A stretch of DNA of 64,000 nt from Marinobacterium sedimentorum (GTDB lineage: Bacteria > Pseudomonadota > Gammaproteobacteria > Pseudomonadales > Balneatricaceae): positions 62,001 through 126,000 of the forward strand of contig NZ_JALDYX010000008.1 in NCBI RefSeq assembly GCF_024267675.1, in the 5' to 3' direction. This document shows positions 1 to 9,595 of this stretch, one piece after another (the stretch's first letter is position 1; each line of letters begins with the position of its first letter). A program made the translations under genes and the position numbers. The notes below the pieces were generated by a model, which saw only the letters and a list, made by a program, of their open reading frames with translations, did not search any database and was not told the origin of the DNA.

Positions 1-237
1 GTAGCACGGCTGACAGGGTTCACAACGTCCACTGTAGGTCAGGCCTCGCGCCTGACGCAAGCGCATGCCTGGCGGCGGGCGGCGGATACCTTTCCACCTG
101 CTCCAGGCGCAATGGCACTTTCACGCCTGTCGCCAGCACAACAGACTGTTCCGAACATCATCTTAAACGAAGGCACCTTAATTATCCTGCGTTTGTTTGG
201 ATTACCGGTGCCGGATTGGCTGGACGCAAAGCTGTAA
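1..237 (+). CDS. Possible C-terminal end of an unidentified protein (5' truncated by window)
   Basis: Frame 1 is open from the first base to a TAA at 235-237, 78 codons. The only internal ATG, at 109, would give a 42-residue product. The end reads ILRLFGLPVPDWLDAKL, hydrophobic then charged. I do not recognise a family. It is convergent with the methyltransferase gene that ends at 282. It could be the tail of a gene starting before the window or a chance open frame. Confidence 0.25.
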   Translation, partial: VARLTGFTTSTVGQASRLTQAHAWRRAADTFPPAPGAMALSRLSPAQQTVPNIILNEGTLIILRLFGLPVPDWLDAKL

Positions 238-281
238 CTGGCGGGAAAGGGCGCTGGAGACTGCTATTGAAAACGCAGCTC

Positions 282-1106
282 TTATGCAGGCTTGGCCAGG
301 TATTGCATCACGCCTATAGCGCCATGGCGAAGGTTGTGCAGCAGGTTGGCAAACATGAGGGGGAAGTCCGGCCCCAGAATCAGTGCCGGTGTTAGTCTGA
401 GAGTCTGGGCTTCGGTACGGCTGTCCTGTCGCTGGCGCCAGGCCAGGGTGGCGGCCGTCAGGTCGGTGGCCGTGCAAATCTGAAAGCCGCGGGCCTGCAG
501 CAGTGCGCTCAGCGTGGCGTGGCTGTGCAGGTGGGATTGCTCCTGTCCGCGCGCCCAGGGAACCGGAAACTGCATCTGCGAGGGGGCAGGCCCCTGAACC
601 AGTTCGTGCAGCACCAGGTGGCCGCCAGGTTTCAGCACACGCAGGCATTCATCCAGCGCCTGGTCTGGCTTGGGCATGTTCAGCAGGCTGTGTTGCAGCA
701 CTATGGCATCGAAATGATCGCTGGCAAAGGGCATGCATTGGGCGTCGCCCGAGACCTGTGTCAGACAGCAGGGTGGCTGATACAGCTGGCACAGTGCCAG
801 GCTCAGCCGGTTGAGGTTGTGACACAGGTCCAGCCCGGTGACATCAGCCCCTGGCAGCTGTGCCAGCAGGCGCAGCAGGCCGCCGGCGCCCGAGCCTGCA
901 TCCAGAATACGCGGTGCTGGCTGTGGCGCCAGGCAGGCCGCCAATGTATCGCGCAGGTGCAAGGAGGCCTGCAGGCCACCGCTATGTAGCTGATCAATAG
1001 GCGCGAGCTGCCAGGCATCAGCGCCATCGGGGCAGGCACTGCGCAGCTGCGACAGCAGCGCCTGCTGCTGTTGCAGGTTATCGCCGTAGTGGCTGTCGAT
1101 GGACAT
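282..1106 (-). CDS. Class I SAM-dependent methyltransferase (type 11)
   Basis: A 274-residue protein with a Rossmann methyltransferase fold. Motif I is ILDAGSGAGGLLRLLAQ near residue 68, followed by an acidic strand end (VTGLDLC). A later LRVLKPGGHLVLHEL segment is typical of methyltransferase type 11 proteins. The start is supported by AAGGACT about five bases upstream. It is the last gene of the leftward run merR, peroxidase-like, acyl-CoA ligase, methyltransferase, lying 32 bases after the ligase. The substrate cannot be told from sequence. Context suggests a role linked to acyl-CoA metabolism, but that is inference. Confidence 0.75.
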   Translation of the reverse strand: MSIDSHYGDNLQQQQALLSQLRSACPDGADAWQLAPIDQLHSGGLQASLHLRDTLAACLAPQPAPRILDAGSGAGGLLRLLAQLPGADVTGLDLCHNLNRLSLALCQLYQPPCCLTQVSGDAQCMPFASDHFDAIVLQHSLLNMPKPDQALDECLRVLKPGGHLVLHELVQGPAPSQMQFPVPWARGQEQSHLHSHATLSALLQARGFQICTATDLTAATLAWRQRQDSRTEAQTLRLTPALILGPDFPLMFANLLHNLRHGAIGVMQYLAKPA

Positions 1107-1138
1107 TGTCAGTCCTTTTTGGTCCTTGTCCGCCCGGC

Positions 1139-2830
1139 TCAGTCCTGACCCAGTCCCAGTTCATCGATTGAGATTTCGCGCATCTTGAACTTCTGAATCT
1201 TGCCGGTCACTGTCATCGGGAATTCATCGACAAACTTGAAGTAGCGCGGGATCTTGAAGTGCGTAATCTGGCCCTTGCAGAAGGCCCGCAGCTCATCGGC
1301 ACTCACGCTGGTGGCACCGGGTTGCAGCTTGACCCAGGCGATCAGCTCTTCGCCAAACTTCTTGTCCGGCACGCCTGTGACCTGGACATCGGAAATGGAC
1401 GGGTGAGTATAGAGAAACTCTTCCACTTCCTTGGGATAGACGTTCTCGCCGCCACGAATCACCATGTCCTTGATACGGCCCACGATCTGGATATAGCCCT
1501 CGTCATCCATGGTGGCAAGGTCCTCGGTGTGCATCCAGCCGTTGGCATCTATGGCGCTTTTAGTGGCTTCTTCATTATTCCAGTACTTCAGCATAACGCT
1601 GTAGCCGCGGGTGCAAAGCTCACCTATGGTGCCGCGCGGGACTATCTGGCCGGTCGCAGGATCAACGATCTTGGATTCCAGGTGCGGCTGGGTGCGGCCC
1701 ACGGTGGTCACGCGCTTGTCGAAGGGGTCATTGGCGGCGGTCTGGGTGGATACCGGGCTGGTTTCGGTCATGCCGTAGGCGATCTGCACCTCCTCCATGT
1801 GCATTTTGGAATTCACCGCTTTCATCACTTCGGCCGGGCAGATGGAGCCCGCCATTATCCCGGTACGCAGCGAGCTGAGGTCGTAGCCTGCGAAGTCGGG
1901 GTGCTCCAGCTCGGCGATAAACATGGTAGGTACACCGTACAGGGCGGTGGCCCGTTCTTCGGCCACGGTATCGAGCACGGTCTTGGGGTCGAAGCCCTCG
2001 CCCGGATAGATCATGGTGGCGCCGTGGGTAATGCAGCCCAGGTTACCCATCACCATACCGAAACAGTGGTACAGCGGCACCGGAATAACCAGTCGGTCCT
2101 TGTCGGTAAAGCCCATGCTGCGGGCAACGGAGAAACCGTTGTTCAGAATGTTGTGGTGCGACAGGGTGGCGCCCTTGGGAAAGCCGGTGGTGCCCGAGGT
2201 GTACTGGATATTGATTGCATCATCGAACTGCAGTTCGGACTGGGCCTGGGCCAGGGTGGCCTCGTCGATGCCATCGGCGTTCGCGATCAGCTCGCCCCAG
2301 CTCCACATGCCGGCATGTGACTGCTCGGCCAGGTTGACCACCATCTCCAGCTGCGGTACACGGGCGGCCTGCAGCTTGCCGGCGGCGCAGTCTTTCAGTT
2401 CGGGCGCCAGCTCATACAGCATCTGGGTGTAGTCCGAGCTTTTGAAGTTTTCGGCAATTACCAGCAGGCGGGGGCTGGAGTGATTCAGCGCGTAGTCCAG
2501 CTCATGCAGTCGGTAGGCCGGGTTGATGTTCACCAGGATGGCGCCGATCTTGGCCGTGGCAAACTGCAGCGTGGTCCACTGGGCATTGTTGGGAGACCAG
2601 ATCGCGACGCGATCACCCTTGCTGAGGCCAATGGCCAGCAGGGCGCGGGCGCAGCGGTTGACCTGCTGCTGCAGCTCGCGATAGCTCCAGCGTATGGCCT
2701 GATGGCGCACGATCAGTGCGTCGTTGTCCGGGAAGGTGGCGACAGTCTGGTCGAATTTGTCACCGATGGTCATGCCGATCAGGGGCTGATCGGAGGTGCC
2801 GCTGCTGTAGCTGGGGAGCGCGTTGCTCAT
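1139..2830 (-). CDS. AMP-binding acyl-CoA ligase (medium-chain / ACSF2-like)
   Basis: A 563-residue ANL-superfamily enzyme that activates a carboxylic acid to its CoA thioester via an acyl-adenylate. The P-loop-like motif [11 protein letters not shown] lies near residue 210, YGMTET near 350, the hinge [16 protein letters not shown] near 450, and the catalytic lysine motif [13 protein letters not shown] close to the C-terminus. Overall it resembles the ACSF2-like medium-chain family. It sits in the LiuR-like operon 84 bases after the peroxidase-like gene, which suggests a branched or medium-chain acid substrate. The exact substrate is not determined. Confidence 0.85.
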   Translation of the reverse strand: MSNALPSYSSGTSDQPLIGMTIGDKFDQTVATFPDNDALIVRHQAIRWSYRELQQQVNRCARALLAIGLSKGDRVAIWSPNNAQWTTLQFATAKIGAILVNINPAYRLHELDYALNHSSPRLLVIAENFKSSDYTQMLYELAPELKDCAAGKLQAARVPQLEMVVNLAEQSHAGMWSWGELIANADGIDEATLAQAQSELQFDDAINIQYTSGTTGFPKGATLSHHNILNNGFSVARSMGFTDKDRLVIPVPLYHCFGMVMGNLGCITHGATMIYPGEGFDPKTVLDTVAEERATALYGVPTMFIAELEHPDFAGYDLSSLRTGIMAGSICPAEVMKAVNSKMHMEEVQIAYGMTETSPVSTQTAANDPFDKRVTTVGRTQPHLESKIVDPATGQIVPRGTIGELCTRGYSVMLKYWNNEEATKSAIDANGWMHTEDLATMDDEGYIQIVGRIKDMVIRGGENVYPKEVEEFLYTHPSISDVQVTGVPDKKFGEELIAWVKLQPGATSVSADELRAFCKGQITHFKIPRYFKFVDEFPMTVTGKIQKFKMREISIDELGLGQD

Positions 2831-2914
2831 GGGGTGTGAACCTCTTGTTGTTTTGGCTCATTCAATCGAAACGGGTGGGCCTGAGCATGGCCGTTGGCTG
2901 CTCAGACCCGATAT

Positions 2915-3553
2915 TCAGGCTGGCTCGTCAGCGCTGCGGTAGCTGGCGTGATATTCGGGGTTGGGCTGCATCTCGACGGCGCCGGCGAGGCGGTTGGTCA
3001 TATTGTAGAAGCCTGTAAGGCTGGCAATATCCCAGATTTCGGTATCGCTAAAGCCCTGCGCGCGCAATAGCTGGCGATCCGTCTCTTCAATGGTTTCCGG
3101 CTGTGCGGTCAGGCGCTGGGCGAAATCCAGCATGGCCCGCTGGCGCGCAGAAATATCGGCCACCCGGTAGTTCATCACCAGCTGTTCCCCTAGCAGCGGA
3201 TTGCCGGAGTATTGCCGCACAGCGGCACCGTGGGCGCTGAGGCAGTAAAAGCAGCGGTTGTGGGCCGAGACCACCACGGCGATCATTTCCCGCTCCAGTG
3301 TGCTGAGGCCACTATCGCCAAACATCAGTTCGTTGTAGAGGCGGCTGAAGGCATCGAGCTGTTCGAGGTTGTGGCTGTAGGCGCTGAGGACATTGGGCAC
3401 CAGGCCGAGCTTTTCCTGGCACTTGGAAAAGTATTGTGCGACAGGCTCCGGCAGGTCTTTGTGCGCGGGTATGGGCAGGTCCAGCGCGGTTACCGGGTTC
3501 TGCTGTGCCGGTTGTCGCGTCTGTGCCTGGCTGTTTGTCTTGTTCTGCGGCAT
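2915..3553 (-). CDS. Peroxidase-related AhpD-like protein (carboxymuconolactone decarboxylase family)
   Basis: A 212-residue all-alpha protein of the AhpD/CMD superfamily. The redox motif CFYC is followed by LSAHGAAVR near residue 107, matching the peroxidase-related subfamily. Family members reduce hydroperoxides or act as thiol oxidoreductases using the CxxC pair and a nearby histidine. The first 25 residues are polar, Gln/Asn/Thr-rich and probably disordered. It is the second gene of the merR-led leftward operon. Its link to acyl-CoA breakdown is unexplained; it may handle peroxide made by acyl-CoA oxidation. Confidence 0.8.
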   Translation of the reverse strand: MPQNKTNSQAQTRQPAQQNPVTALDLPIPAHKDLPEPVAQYFSKCQEKLGLVPNVLSAYSHNLEQLDAFSRLYNELMFGDSGLSTLEREMIAVVVSAHNRCFYCLSAHGAAVRQYSGNPLLGEQLVMNYRVADISARQRAMLDFAQRLTAQPETIEETDRQLLRAQGFSDTEIWDIASLTGFYNMTNRLAGAVEMQPNPEYHASYRSADEPA

Positions 3554-3679
3554 GGAGGCGTCTTTCCCTGCCAGGCATAAGCTCCGGCATTGTTGGGGCC
3601 GGCGCTCTGGTGCCGGCCTGGTTAATGTGGGTGCCGCCCGCCATTTGCTGTCCGTCGTCTGAAGAGCGGAGAGCGGCGC

Positions 3680-4099
3680 TTACTCCTGTGCTGGCTTGGC
3701 GGCAGTGTCCGTAGGTACCAGGGCGTTCAGCGCTTCGCTGCAGCGGGCTTCGGCGCCGTCGAGTTCCTGTTGCATCATGGCGATATCGCGCAGCTGCTGC
3801 TCCAGCGCCTGTCTTTTCTCCGTAATCCGCGTCAGCATCAGGCGCAGCTGCAGTTCGCTGCCGCTGTTGCTGTGATCCCAGAGTTCGAACAGCTCGCCGC
3901 ACTCGGTGAGCGAAAACCCCAGGCGCTTGCCGCGCAGAATCAGTTTCAGGCGTACCCGGTCCTGGCGACTGTAAATGCGGGTCTGGCCGCGGCGCTCGGG
4001 TGACAGCAGTCCCTGATCCTCATAGAAGCGGATGCTGCGGGTCGTAATGTCGAACTCCCGGGCAAGATCACTGATGGAATAACGGGTCTGTGTGTTCAT
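3680..4099 (-). CDS. liuR: MerR-family regulator, LiuR-like
   Basis: A 139-residue MerR-family protein. The N-terminal winged helix starts YSISDLAREFDITTRSIRFY, the form seen in LiuR regulators of leucine/isovalerate and other branched-chain acyl-CoA pathways. A coiled-coil dimer helix follows (about 85-120). The C-terminus has no cysteine metal site, so it is not a metal sensor. It is divergent from the thiolase gene. A perfect 18-bp palindrome lies 36 bases before its start codon, and related sites precede the thiolase and a downstream SDR gene. Autoregulation is therefore likely. The effector is unknown. The gene name rests on family resemblance and the operator motif. Confidence 0.8.
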   Translation of the reverse strand: MNTQTRYSISDLAREFDITTRSIRFYEDQGLLSPERRGQTRIYSRQDRVRLKLILRGKRLGFSLTECGELFELWDHSNSGSELQLRLMLTRITEKRQALEQQLRDIAMMQQELDGAEARCSEALNALVPTDTAAKPAQE

Positions 4100-4134
4100 G
4101 TCTGACTCTTGAGTTGGGTTCGAGAGTAAATCAA

Positions 4135-4152
4135 GTTTACGTTAACGTAAAC
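4135..4152. promoter_or_regulatory. LiuR-like operator 1 (perfect palindrome)
   Basis: GTTTACGTTAACGTAAAC is an exact 18-bp palindrome upstream of the merR gene. It matches the type of site expected for LiuR-family regulators. Two near copies occur at 4425 and 14560. Confidence 0.8.
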
Positions 4153-4399
4153 ATTCTTTTGCGATGGTTCAAAGCTTAGCGCAGTCTGTGGTGTATTGAT
4201 AACTGCCTGAATTTTAAGGGAAGTAATTGCCTGGTCGATGCAGTTATAAAATTAAATACTAGACTAAAGTAGTACGAGATAACCCTTATCTTTGGGTTTT
4301 GGAGATTGACCCAGGCGCCCCAAACAGGCGACAGTACAGCTATCTATCACGCCTGCAGCCCGAACGGCAGCGGCGGATCTGAGGGTTTGCAGCGACTAT

Positions 4400-4427
4400 T
4401 TGGCAACCTTCGGTACCTATTTATATT
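4400..4427 (+). promoter_or_regulatory. Putative sigma-70 promoter of the thiolase gene
   Basis: TTGGCA at 4400-4405 and TATATT at 4422-4427 are separated by 16 bases. Operator 2 begins inside the -10 element and covers the expected start site, fitting repression. The rest of the 4153-4399 divergent region is AT-rich, with no gene recognised. Confidence 0.5.
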
Positions 4428-4442
4428 GACGTTTACGTAAAC
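4425..4442. promoter_or_regulatory. LiuR-like operator 2
   Basis: ATTGACGTTTACGTAAAC matches the perfect palindrome at 4135 at 15 of 18 positions. It lies 12 bases before the thiolase ATG and overlaps the putative -10 box. Confidence 0.7.
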
Positions 4443-4454
4443 TGCGAGGTGTCT

Positions 4455-5636
4455 ATGAAGCGGGAATCAGTGGTTATTCTGGGTGCGGCCCGTACCCCGA
4501 TGGGCGGCATGATGGGCGGGTTGTCGACGGTGCCGGCACCCAAGCTCGGCGGGACCGCCATCGCGGCGGCGGTAGCTCGAGCGGGTCTCGCTCCCGAGGA
4601 TATCGACGAAGTGCTCATGGGCTGTGTGCTGCCGGCGGGCCTGGGTCAGGCGCCGGCACGTCAGGCATCCCTGGCGGCTGGAATTCCGGTAGCAACGGGC
4701 TGCACCACGATAAACAAGATGTGCGGCTCCGGCATGAAGGCCGTGATGCAGGCCCATGACCAGATACTGGCGGGCTCTGCCGTAACCATGGTCGCCGGTG
4801 GCATGGAGAACATGAGTCTGGCGCCGTACCTGTTGCCCAAGGCCCGTCAGGGCTTGCGCATGGGGCACGGTCAGGTAATCGATCACATGTTCTGTGACGG
4901 TCTTGAGGATGCCTACAAGGGGGGACTCATGGGTGCCTTTGCCCAGCAGGCGGCGGATTGTTTTGATGTCGGTCGTGAAGCCATGGATGACTTTGCTATC
5001 GCCTCGCTGGAAAAGGCGCTGGCGGCCATCGAATCCGGCGCTTTCAGGGACGAAATTGCCGCCGTTGCCGTGGCGGGGCGCGGCGCCGATGTTCTGGTTG
5101 ATACCGACGAGCAGCCCGGCAATGCCAGGCCCGACAAGATCCGGGGCCTGAAGCCTGCCTTTGCGAAGGATGGCTCGGTCACGGCGGCCAACTCCAGCTC
5201 AATCTCCGACGGCGCCTCCGCGCTGGTGCTAATGGCGGCTTCCGAGGCGCAGCAGCGTGGCCTGGAACCCATGGCGCGCATAGTGGCCCATTCGACCCAC
5301 GCCCAGTTGCCGGAAGAGTTCACCATTGCGCCCATCGGCGCCATTGAAAAAGTGCTGCAAAAGGCGGGCTGGAAGGCGGACGAGGTGGATCTGTTCGAGA
5401 TCAATGAAGCCTTCGCTGTCGTGACCATGCTGGCGGTACGCGAACTGGGGCTGGATCCTGCCAGGGTCAATGTGCACGGCGGCGCCTGTGCCCTGGGTCA
5501 TCCGATTGGCTCCAGCGGTTCGCGCATACTGGTAACGCTGCTGCACGCCCTGCAGCAGCGCGGCCTGAAGAAGGGTGTCGCGTCTTTGTGCATCGGGGGG
5601 GGCGAAGCCACGGCGGTGGCAATCGAGCTGATCTGA
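4455..5636 (+). CDS. Acetyl-CoA C-acyltransferase (thiolase)
   Basis: A 393-residue thiolase that cleaves 3-ketoacyl-CoA with CoA, or condenses in reverse. The nucleophile is Cys90 in NKMCGSGMKAV. The second active-site block is HGGACALGHPIGSSG, and the C-terminal cysteine/glycine loop reads CIGGGEATAVAIE. ATG at 4455 is chosen over the in-frame GTG at 4449 because GAGGT at 4446-4450 can serve as ribosome site only for the ATG. It is single and divergent from the LiuR-like gene, with a LiuR-like box over its promoter. It probably acts in branched-chain or fatty acyl-CoA breakdown, for example 2-methylacetoacetyl-CoA; the substrate is inferred. Confidence 0.9.
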   Translation: MKRESVVILGAARTPMGGMMGGLSTVPAPKLGGTAIAAAVARAGLAPEDIDEVLMGCVLPAGLGQAPARQASLAAGIPVATGCTTINKMCGSGMKAVMQAHDQILAGSAVTMVAGGMENMSLAPYLLPKARQGLRMGHGQVIDHMFCDGLEDAYKGGLMGAFAQQAADCFDVGREAMDDFAIASLEKALAAIESGAFRDEIAAVAVAGRGADVLVDTDEQPGNARPDKIRGLKPAFAKDGSVTAANSSSISDGASALVLMAASEAQQRGLEPMARIVAHSTHAQLPEEFTIAPIGAIEKVLQKAGWKADEVDLFEINEAFAVVTMLAVRELGLDPARVNVHGGACALGHPIGSSGSRILVTLLHALQQRGLKKGVASLCIGGGEATAVAIELI

Positions 5637-5761
5637 GGGCCTTCGGGATCTGCCCGTTGGCTGGACGCACAGTCCGGTGCATCGGGCAGTCGGATGGCAG
5701 GCAGCCTCTGCAATCCGGTGCCGCCACCGGTTCTTCAGGCCTGAGCCCAGGGACAGTGCGC

Positions 5762-6658
5762 TCAGCTTTTGTAGCCGAAATCTCCGACCCGGATACGGCG
5801 GTACTGGCTGGGTGATATGCCCATGGTTTTCTTGAATATCCGGGAAAAGTAGTAGGCATCCTCGTACCCCAGGGCCCAGGCCACCTCGTTCACGCCCTTG
5901 CTGGTGACGTCCAGCAAATGACAGGCCCGCTCGATCTTCAGATGGATAAAGTGATTGATCGGCGTGGTGCCGGTCAGTGCCTTGTATTTCTTGATGAAAT
6001 GAAACCGGGACAGGCTCACGGCCTGGGCCAGGGTATCGATATCCAGCTGTTCGTGCAGGCGGGCCTGCATCAGGCTGTGCACCGTTTCCAGGTCCATGCT
6101 GTCGCTGGCCAGGCGGGTCGCCAGGGGTTTTAGCAGCGCAATATGTGTCAGCAGCTGTCGCAGCTGGTTGGCGCAGTGAACAAAGGCGGACAGGTTGTGG
6201 CTGGCCTGGCGGGCATCGAGCAGGGCTTCAAAATCGGCCACCAGGCGAGAGTGAATGCCCAGTGGCAGCAGTGCCGTGCCGTCCCTATCCAGCTGGTCGA
6301 TAAAGTCCTGTGCGAGTGTGCCATCGAAATGGACCCACAGAATGCTCCAGGGGTCCCGGTCGCGGGTCTCATAGCTGTGACTGAGGCCACGGGGCAGGAT
6401 CAGCAGATCTCCGGGTTTGACGGTGCGCGACCTGGCGTCGATGGTCAGCCGCCCGCGCCCTTCGAGGCAGTAAATCAGCAGGTTGTCGTCGTGCCGCGGC
6501 CGCTGCATGTGATGACCCCGGGCGTGCTGGTAATAGCCGATGCCCAGCGGATACAGCTGGCAACTGAGTGGATGCTCCGCCAGGGCGGCGACAGTTCGCC
6601 TGGGGATCACGAAGCGAATGCTGTCGGTCGACAGTGGCCAGCTGGAGGGGGTGCTCAT
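5762..6658 (-). CDS. mmsR: AraC-family regulator, MmsR-like
   Basis: A 298-residue AraC/XylS activator. The N-terminal cupin sensor includes PRHDDNLLIYCLEGRGRL and the proline-rich loop PRGLSHSY. The C-terminal double helix-turn-helix reads LDIDTLAQAVSLSRFHFIKK and GYEDAYYFSRIFKK. It is divergent from mmsA with 178 bases between the start codons, the arrangement of mmsR and mmsAB in Pseudomonas, where MmsR activates valine catabolism genes. The intergenic stretch holds AT-rich promoter-like sequence around 6690-6730; I could not define its operator. Confidence 0.82.
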   Translation of the reverse strand: MSTPSSWPLSTDSIRFVIPRRTVAALAEHPLSCQLYPLGIGYYQHARGHHMQRPRHDDNLLIYCLEGRGRLTIDARSRTVKPGDLLILPRGLSHSYETRDRDPWSILWVHFDGTLAQDFIDQLDRDGTALLPLGIHSRLVADFEALLDARQASHNLSAFVHCANQLRQLLTHIALLKPLATRLASDSMDLETVHSLMQARLHEQLDIDTLAQAVSLSRFHFIKKYKALTGTTPINHFIHLKIERACHLLDVTSKGVNEVAWALGYEDAYYFSRIFKKTMGISPSQYRRIRVGDFGYKS

Positions 6659-6836
6659 GGCGGTAACCCTGACCTGGGGAATCTATGTATAGAATGACAA
6701 TATAGTCCATCAAGTGCGCAAGATTATCAATCCGGCAATATGCAGACGCATGGTACAAAGAGTCTATTGTGCACTGAAGGCCCAGGTCGTCAGTCCGGTG
6801 ACACCCGATAACAGTAACCATAAACAGGTGATAGCT

Positions 6837-8330
6837 ATGACTCAGCAGGTTCCTCTTCTAATTGGCGGTGAAATGCTCCGCAGTGCGACACAGCAGTGGA
6901 TTCCGGTGACGGACCCCGCCACCCAGGAAGTGATAGCGCAGGTGCCCTGTGCCACGGTGGAGGAAGTGGATCTGGCTGTGGCAACGGCCAAAAAGGCATT
7001 TGAAACCTGGAAGGAAACACCGGTGTCCGAGCGCGCCCGCCTGATGCTGCGTTATCAGGATCTGCTCAAGCAGCATCACGACGAGATCGCCACCATTCTG
7101 GCCAAGGAAACCGGCAAGACTTTCGACGATGCCAAGGGGGATGTCTGGCGCGGTATCGAGGTGGTCGAGCACGCTTGCAACATCGCGTCCCTGTCCATGG
7201 GGGAAACCGTGGAAAATGTGGCCCGCAAGATTGACTGCTACAGCTATACCCAGCCGCTGGGTGTGTGCGCCGGCATTACACCGTTCAATTTTCCGGCCAT
7301 GATTCCGTTGTGGATGTTCCCCATGGCCATCGCCTGCGGTAACACCTTTGTGCTGAAACCTTCAGAGCAGGACCCGCTGACGCCCATGCGCCTGGCCGAG
7401 CTGTTTCAGCAAGCCGGTGCGCCGGATGGTCTGCTGCAGGTGATTCACGGTGGCAAGGACCAGGTTGACCAGCTTCTGAACCACCCCGATGTGCCGGCCA
7501 TTTCCTTTGTCGGCTCCGTGGCCGTGGGCGAGCATATTTACCGTACCGGTACCGCCAACATGAAACGTGTGCAGGCTTTTGCCGGCGCCAAGAACCATAT
7601 GGTGATCATGCCGGATGCGCAGAAGCAGCATGTCATCAACAACCTGGTCGGCGCCTCGGTCGGTGCCGGTGGTCAGCGTTGCATGGCGATTTCGGTGGCG
7701 GTGTTTGTCGGTGAATCCCGCAACTGGATTCCGGAACTGCGTGAAGCCCTGGCCCAGGTGCGCCCGGGGCGCTGGGATGATCCCAAGGCCGGTTACGGCC
7801 CGCTGATCAATCCCCAGGCCAAGGAACGCGTGCTGCGCTTTATTCAGGAAGGCAAGGATGCGGGCGCCAACTGTGTGCTCGATGGCAGCGACTGCGTGGT
7901 GGAAGGCGCACCGGATGGCAACTGGGTAGGACCTACGCTGTTCACCGGTGTCACCCCCGGGATGTCGATCTACCGTGAAGAAATATTTGGCCCCGTGCTG
8001 GTGGTCATGGAAGTGGATTCGCTGGATGAGGCCATCAGCCTGATCAATGCCAACCCCTACGGCAACGGCACCTCGCTGTTCACGGCTTCAGGCGCGGCGG
8101 CACGCAAGTACCAGCACGAGATCCAGGTCGGCCAGGTCGGCATCAACGTCCCGGTGCCGGTGCCCTTGCCGTTCTTCTCCTTCACCGGCTGGAGAAAATC
8201 CTTCTACGGTGATCAGCATGCCTACGGCAAACAGGCGGTGCGTTTCTACACTGAAACCAAGACCGTAACGGCACGCTGGTTCGAGGATGACATTGCCGGC
8301 GGCCCCAACATGACCATTCAGTTGAAATAA
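6837..8330 (+). CDS. mmsA: Methylmalonate-semialdehyde dehydrogenase (CoA-acylating)
   Basis: A 497-residue aldehyde dehydrogenase, equal to the usual MmsA length. It oxidises methylmalonate semialdehyde with NAD+ and CoA to propionyl-CoA and CO2. Cys282 in [11 protein letters not shown] is the catalytic residue. [20 protein letters not shown] and the C-terminal [17 protein letters not shown] are MmsA hallmarks. The start ATG at 6837 gives the family N-terminus; the frame is open further upstream without homology. It is the first gene of the rightward valine run and is divergent from mmsR. Confidence 0.95.
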   Translation: MTQQVPLLIGGEMLRSATQQWIPVTDPATQEVIAQVPCATVEEVDLAVATAKKAFETWKETPVSERARLMLRYQDLLKQHHDEIATILAKETGKTFDDAKGDVWRGIEVVEHACNIASLSMGETVENVARKIDCYSYTQPLGVCAGITPFNFPAMIPLWMFPMAIACGNTFVLKPSEQDPLTPMRLAELFQQAGAPDGLLQVIHGGKDQVDQLLNHPDVPAISFVGSVAVGEHIYRTGTANMKRVQAFAGAKNHMVIMPDAQKQHVINNLVGASVGAGGQRCMAISVAVFVGESRNWIPELREALAQVRPGRWDDPKAGYGPLINPQAKERVLRFIQEGKDAGANCVLDGSDCVVEGAPDGNWVGPTLFTGVTPGMSIYREEIFGPVLVVMEVDSLDEAISLINANPYGNGTSLFTASGAAARKYQHEIQVGQVGINVPVPVPLPFFSFTGWRKSFYGDQHAYGKQAVRFYTETKTVTARWFEDDIAGGPNMTIQLK

Positions 8331-8395
8331 CAGCAGCAGTAACAGGCGACACCCGGGGCGCTGCAGGGCCCCGGGACCTTTGCGGAGGCACATGC

Positions 8396-9553
8396 ATGGA
8401 TTTTGAATTGAACGAAGAGCAGCAGGCGTTTGCCGATATGGCCCGCGCCTTTGCCGAAAATGAACTCGCGCCCCATGCTGCCGAGTGGGACGAGAAAGCA
8501 CACTTCCCGGTGGATGTGCTCAGAAAGGCCGGTGAGCTTGGCTTCTGTGGCCTCTATACCGCCGAGGAACAGGGTGGCATGGGGCTGAGCCGGCTGGACT
8601 CGCATATTATTTTCGAGCAGCTGTCCATGGGCTGCACATCCACCACGGCCTACCTCACCATTCACAACATGGTGACCTGGATGGTGGCGAGCTTTGGCAG
8701 CGCGAGCGCCCGGGAAACCTACGCCGATGACCTGATCAGCGGCGTGAAGCTTGGCTCCTACTGCCTGACCGAAGCCAACGCAGGCTCCGATGCCGCCTCG
8801 CTGAAAACCACGGCGCGCCTTGAGGGCGACCACTACATCGTCAACGGCAGCAAATGCTTTATCTCCGGCGCAGGCAGTACCGATGTGCTGGTGGTCATGG
8901 CTCGAACCGGTGGTGCCGGCGCCTCCGGGATATCGGCCCTGGTGATCGATGCCAACAGTGATGGCGTCAGCTATGGCCGCAAGGAAGACAAGCTGGGCTG
9001 GAACAGCCAGCCCACCCGCATGATCACCTTCGACGATGTGAAAGTACCACAGGCCAACCTGCTGGCCGCCGAAGGTGAGGGCTTCAAGCTGGCCATGAAG
9101 GGGCTGGATGGCGGGCGCATCAACATTGCCACCTGTTCGCTGGGCACGGCCCAGCAGGCGCTGAACGAGGCCCGGGCCTATATGCTGGAGCGGCGCCAGT
9201 TCGGCAAGCGGCTGGCGGATTTCCAGGCGCTGCAGTTCAAGCTGGCCGACATGGCGACCGAACTGGTCGCTGCGCGTCAGCTGGTGCGTCTTGCCGCCAG
9301 CAAGCTGGATCAGGGCCATGTCGATGCTTCGGCTTACTGCGCCATGGCCAAGCGTTTTGCCACCGATGCCGGTTACCGCGTCTGTGACGAGGCACTGCAG
9401 CTGCACGGTGGCAATGGCTATATCAAGGAGTATCCGCTGGAGCGGTACCTGCGTGACAGCCGGGTGCACCGCATTCTGGAAGGGACAAACGAAGTCATGC
9501 GGCTGATTATTTCGCGCCGGCTGCTAAGTGAAAACGCCGCCGACCTGCTTTGA
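8396..9553 (+). CDS. Acyl-CoA dehydrogenase, probably isobutyryl-CoA dehydrogenase
   Basis: A 385-residue FAD-dependent acyl-CoA dehydrogenase. The signatures are GSYCLTEANAGSDAASLKT in the middle domain and LQLHGGNGYIKEYPLER near the C-terminus. The catalytic glutamate is in RILEGTNEVMR. Its place directly after mmsA and before a hydratase and a 3-hydroxyisobutyryl-CoA hydrolase points to isobutyryl-CoA to methacrylyl-CoA in valine catabolism. Substrate choice is from context. Confidence 0.9.
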   Translation: MDFELNEEQQAFADMARAFAENELAPHAAEWDEKAHFPVDVLRKAGELGFCGLYTAEEQGGMGLSRLDSHIIFEQLSMGCTSTTAYLTIHNMVTWMVASFGSASARETYADDLISGVKLGSYCLTEANAGSDAASLKTTARLEGDHYIVNGSKCFISGAGSTDVLVVMARTGGAGASGISALVIDANSDGVSYGRKEDKLGWNSQPTRMITFDDVKVPQANLLAAEGEGFKLAMKGLDGGRINIATCSLGTAQQALNEARAYMLERRQFGKRLADFQALQFKLADMATELVAARQLVRLAASKLDQGHVDASAYCAMAKRFATDAGYRVCDEALQLHGGNGYIKEYPLERYLRDSRVHRILEGTNEVMRLIISRRLLSENAADLL

Positions 9554-9595
9554 TTTTTTCAGTAGTGACAAGGCGCGCCTAACAGGGAGCACAGG

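Noticed and set aside
4153..4399. Possible riboswitch or small RNA in the merR-thiolase spacer
   Set aside because: AT-rich with no conserved structure that I can recognise; promoter sequence explains it sufficiently.
8318..9469. 383-codon minus-strand open frame
   Set aside because: Antisense to the acyl-CoA dehydrogenase gene, which carries all family motifs.
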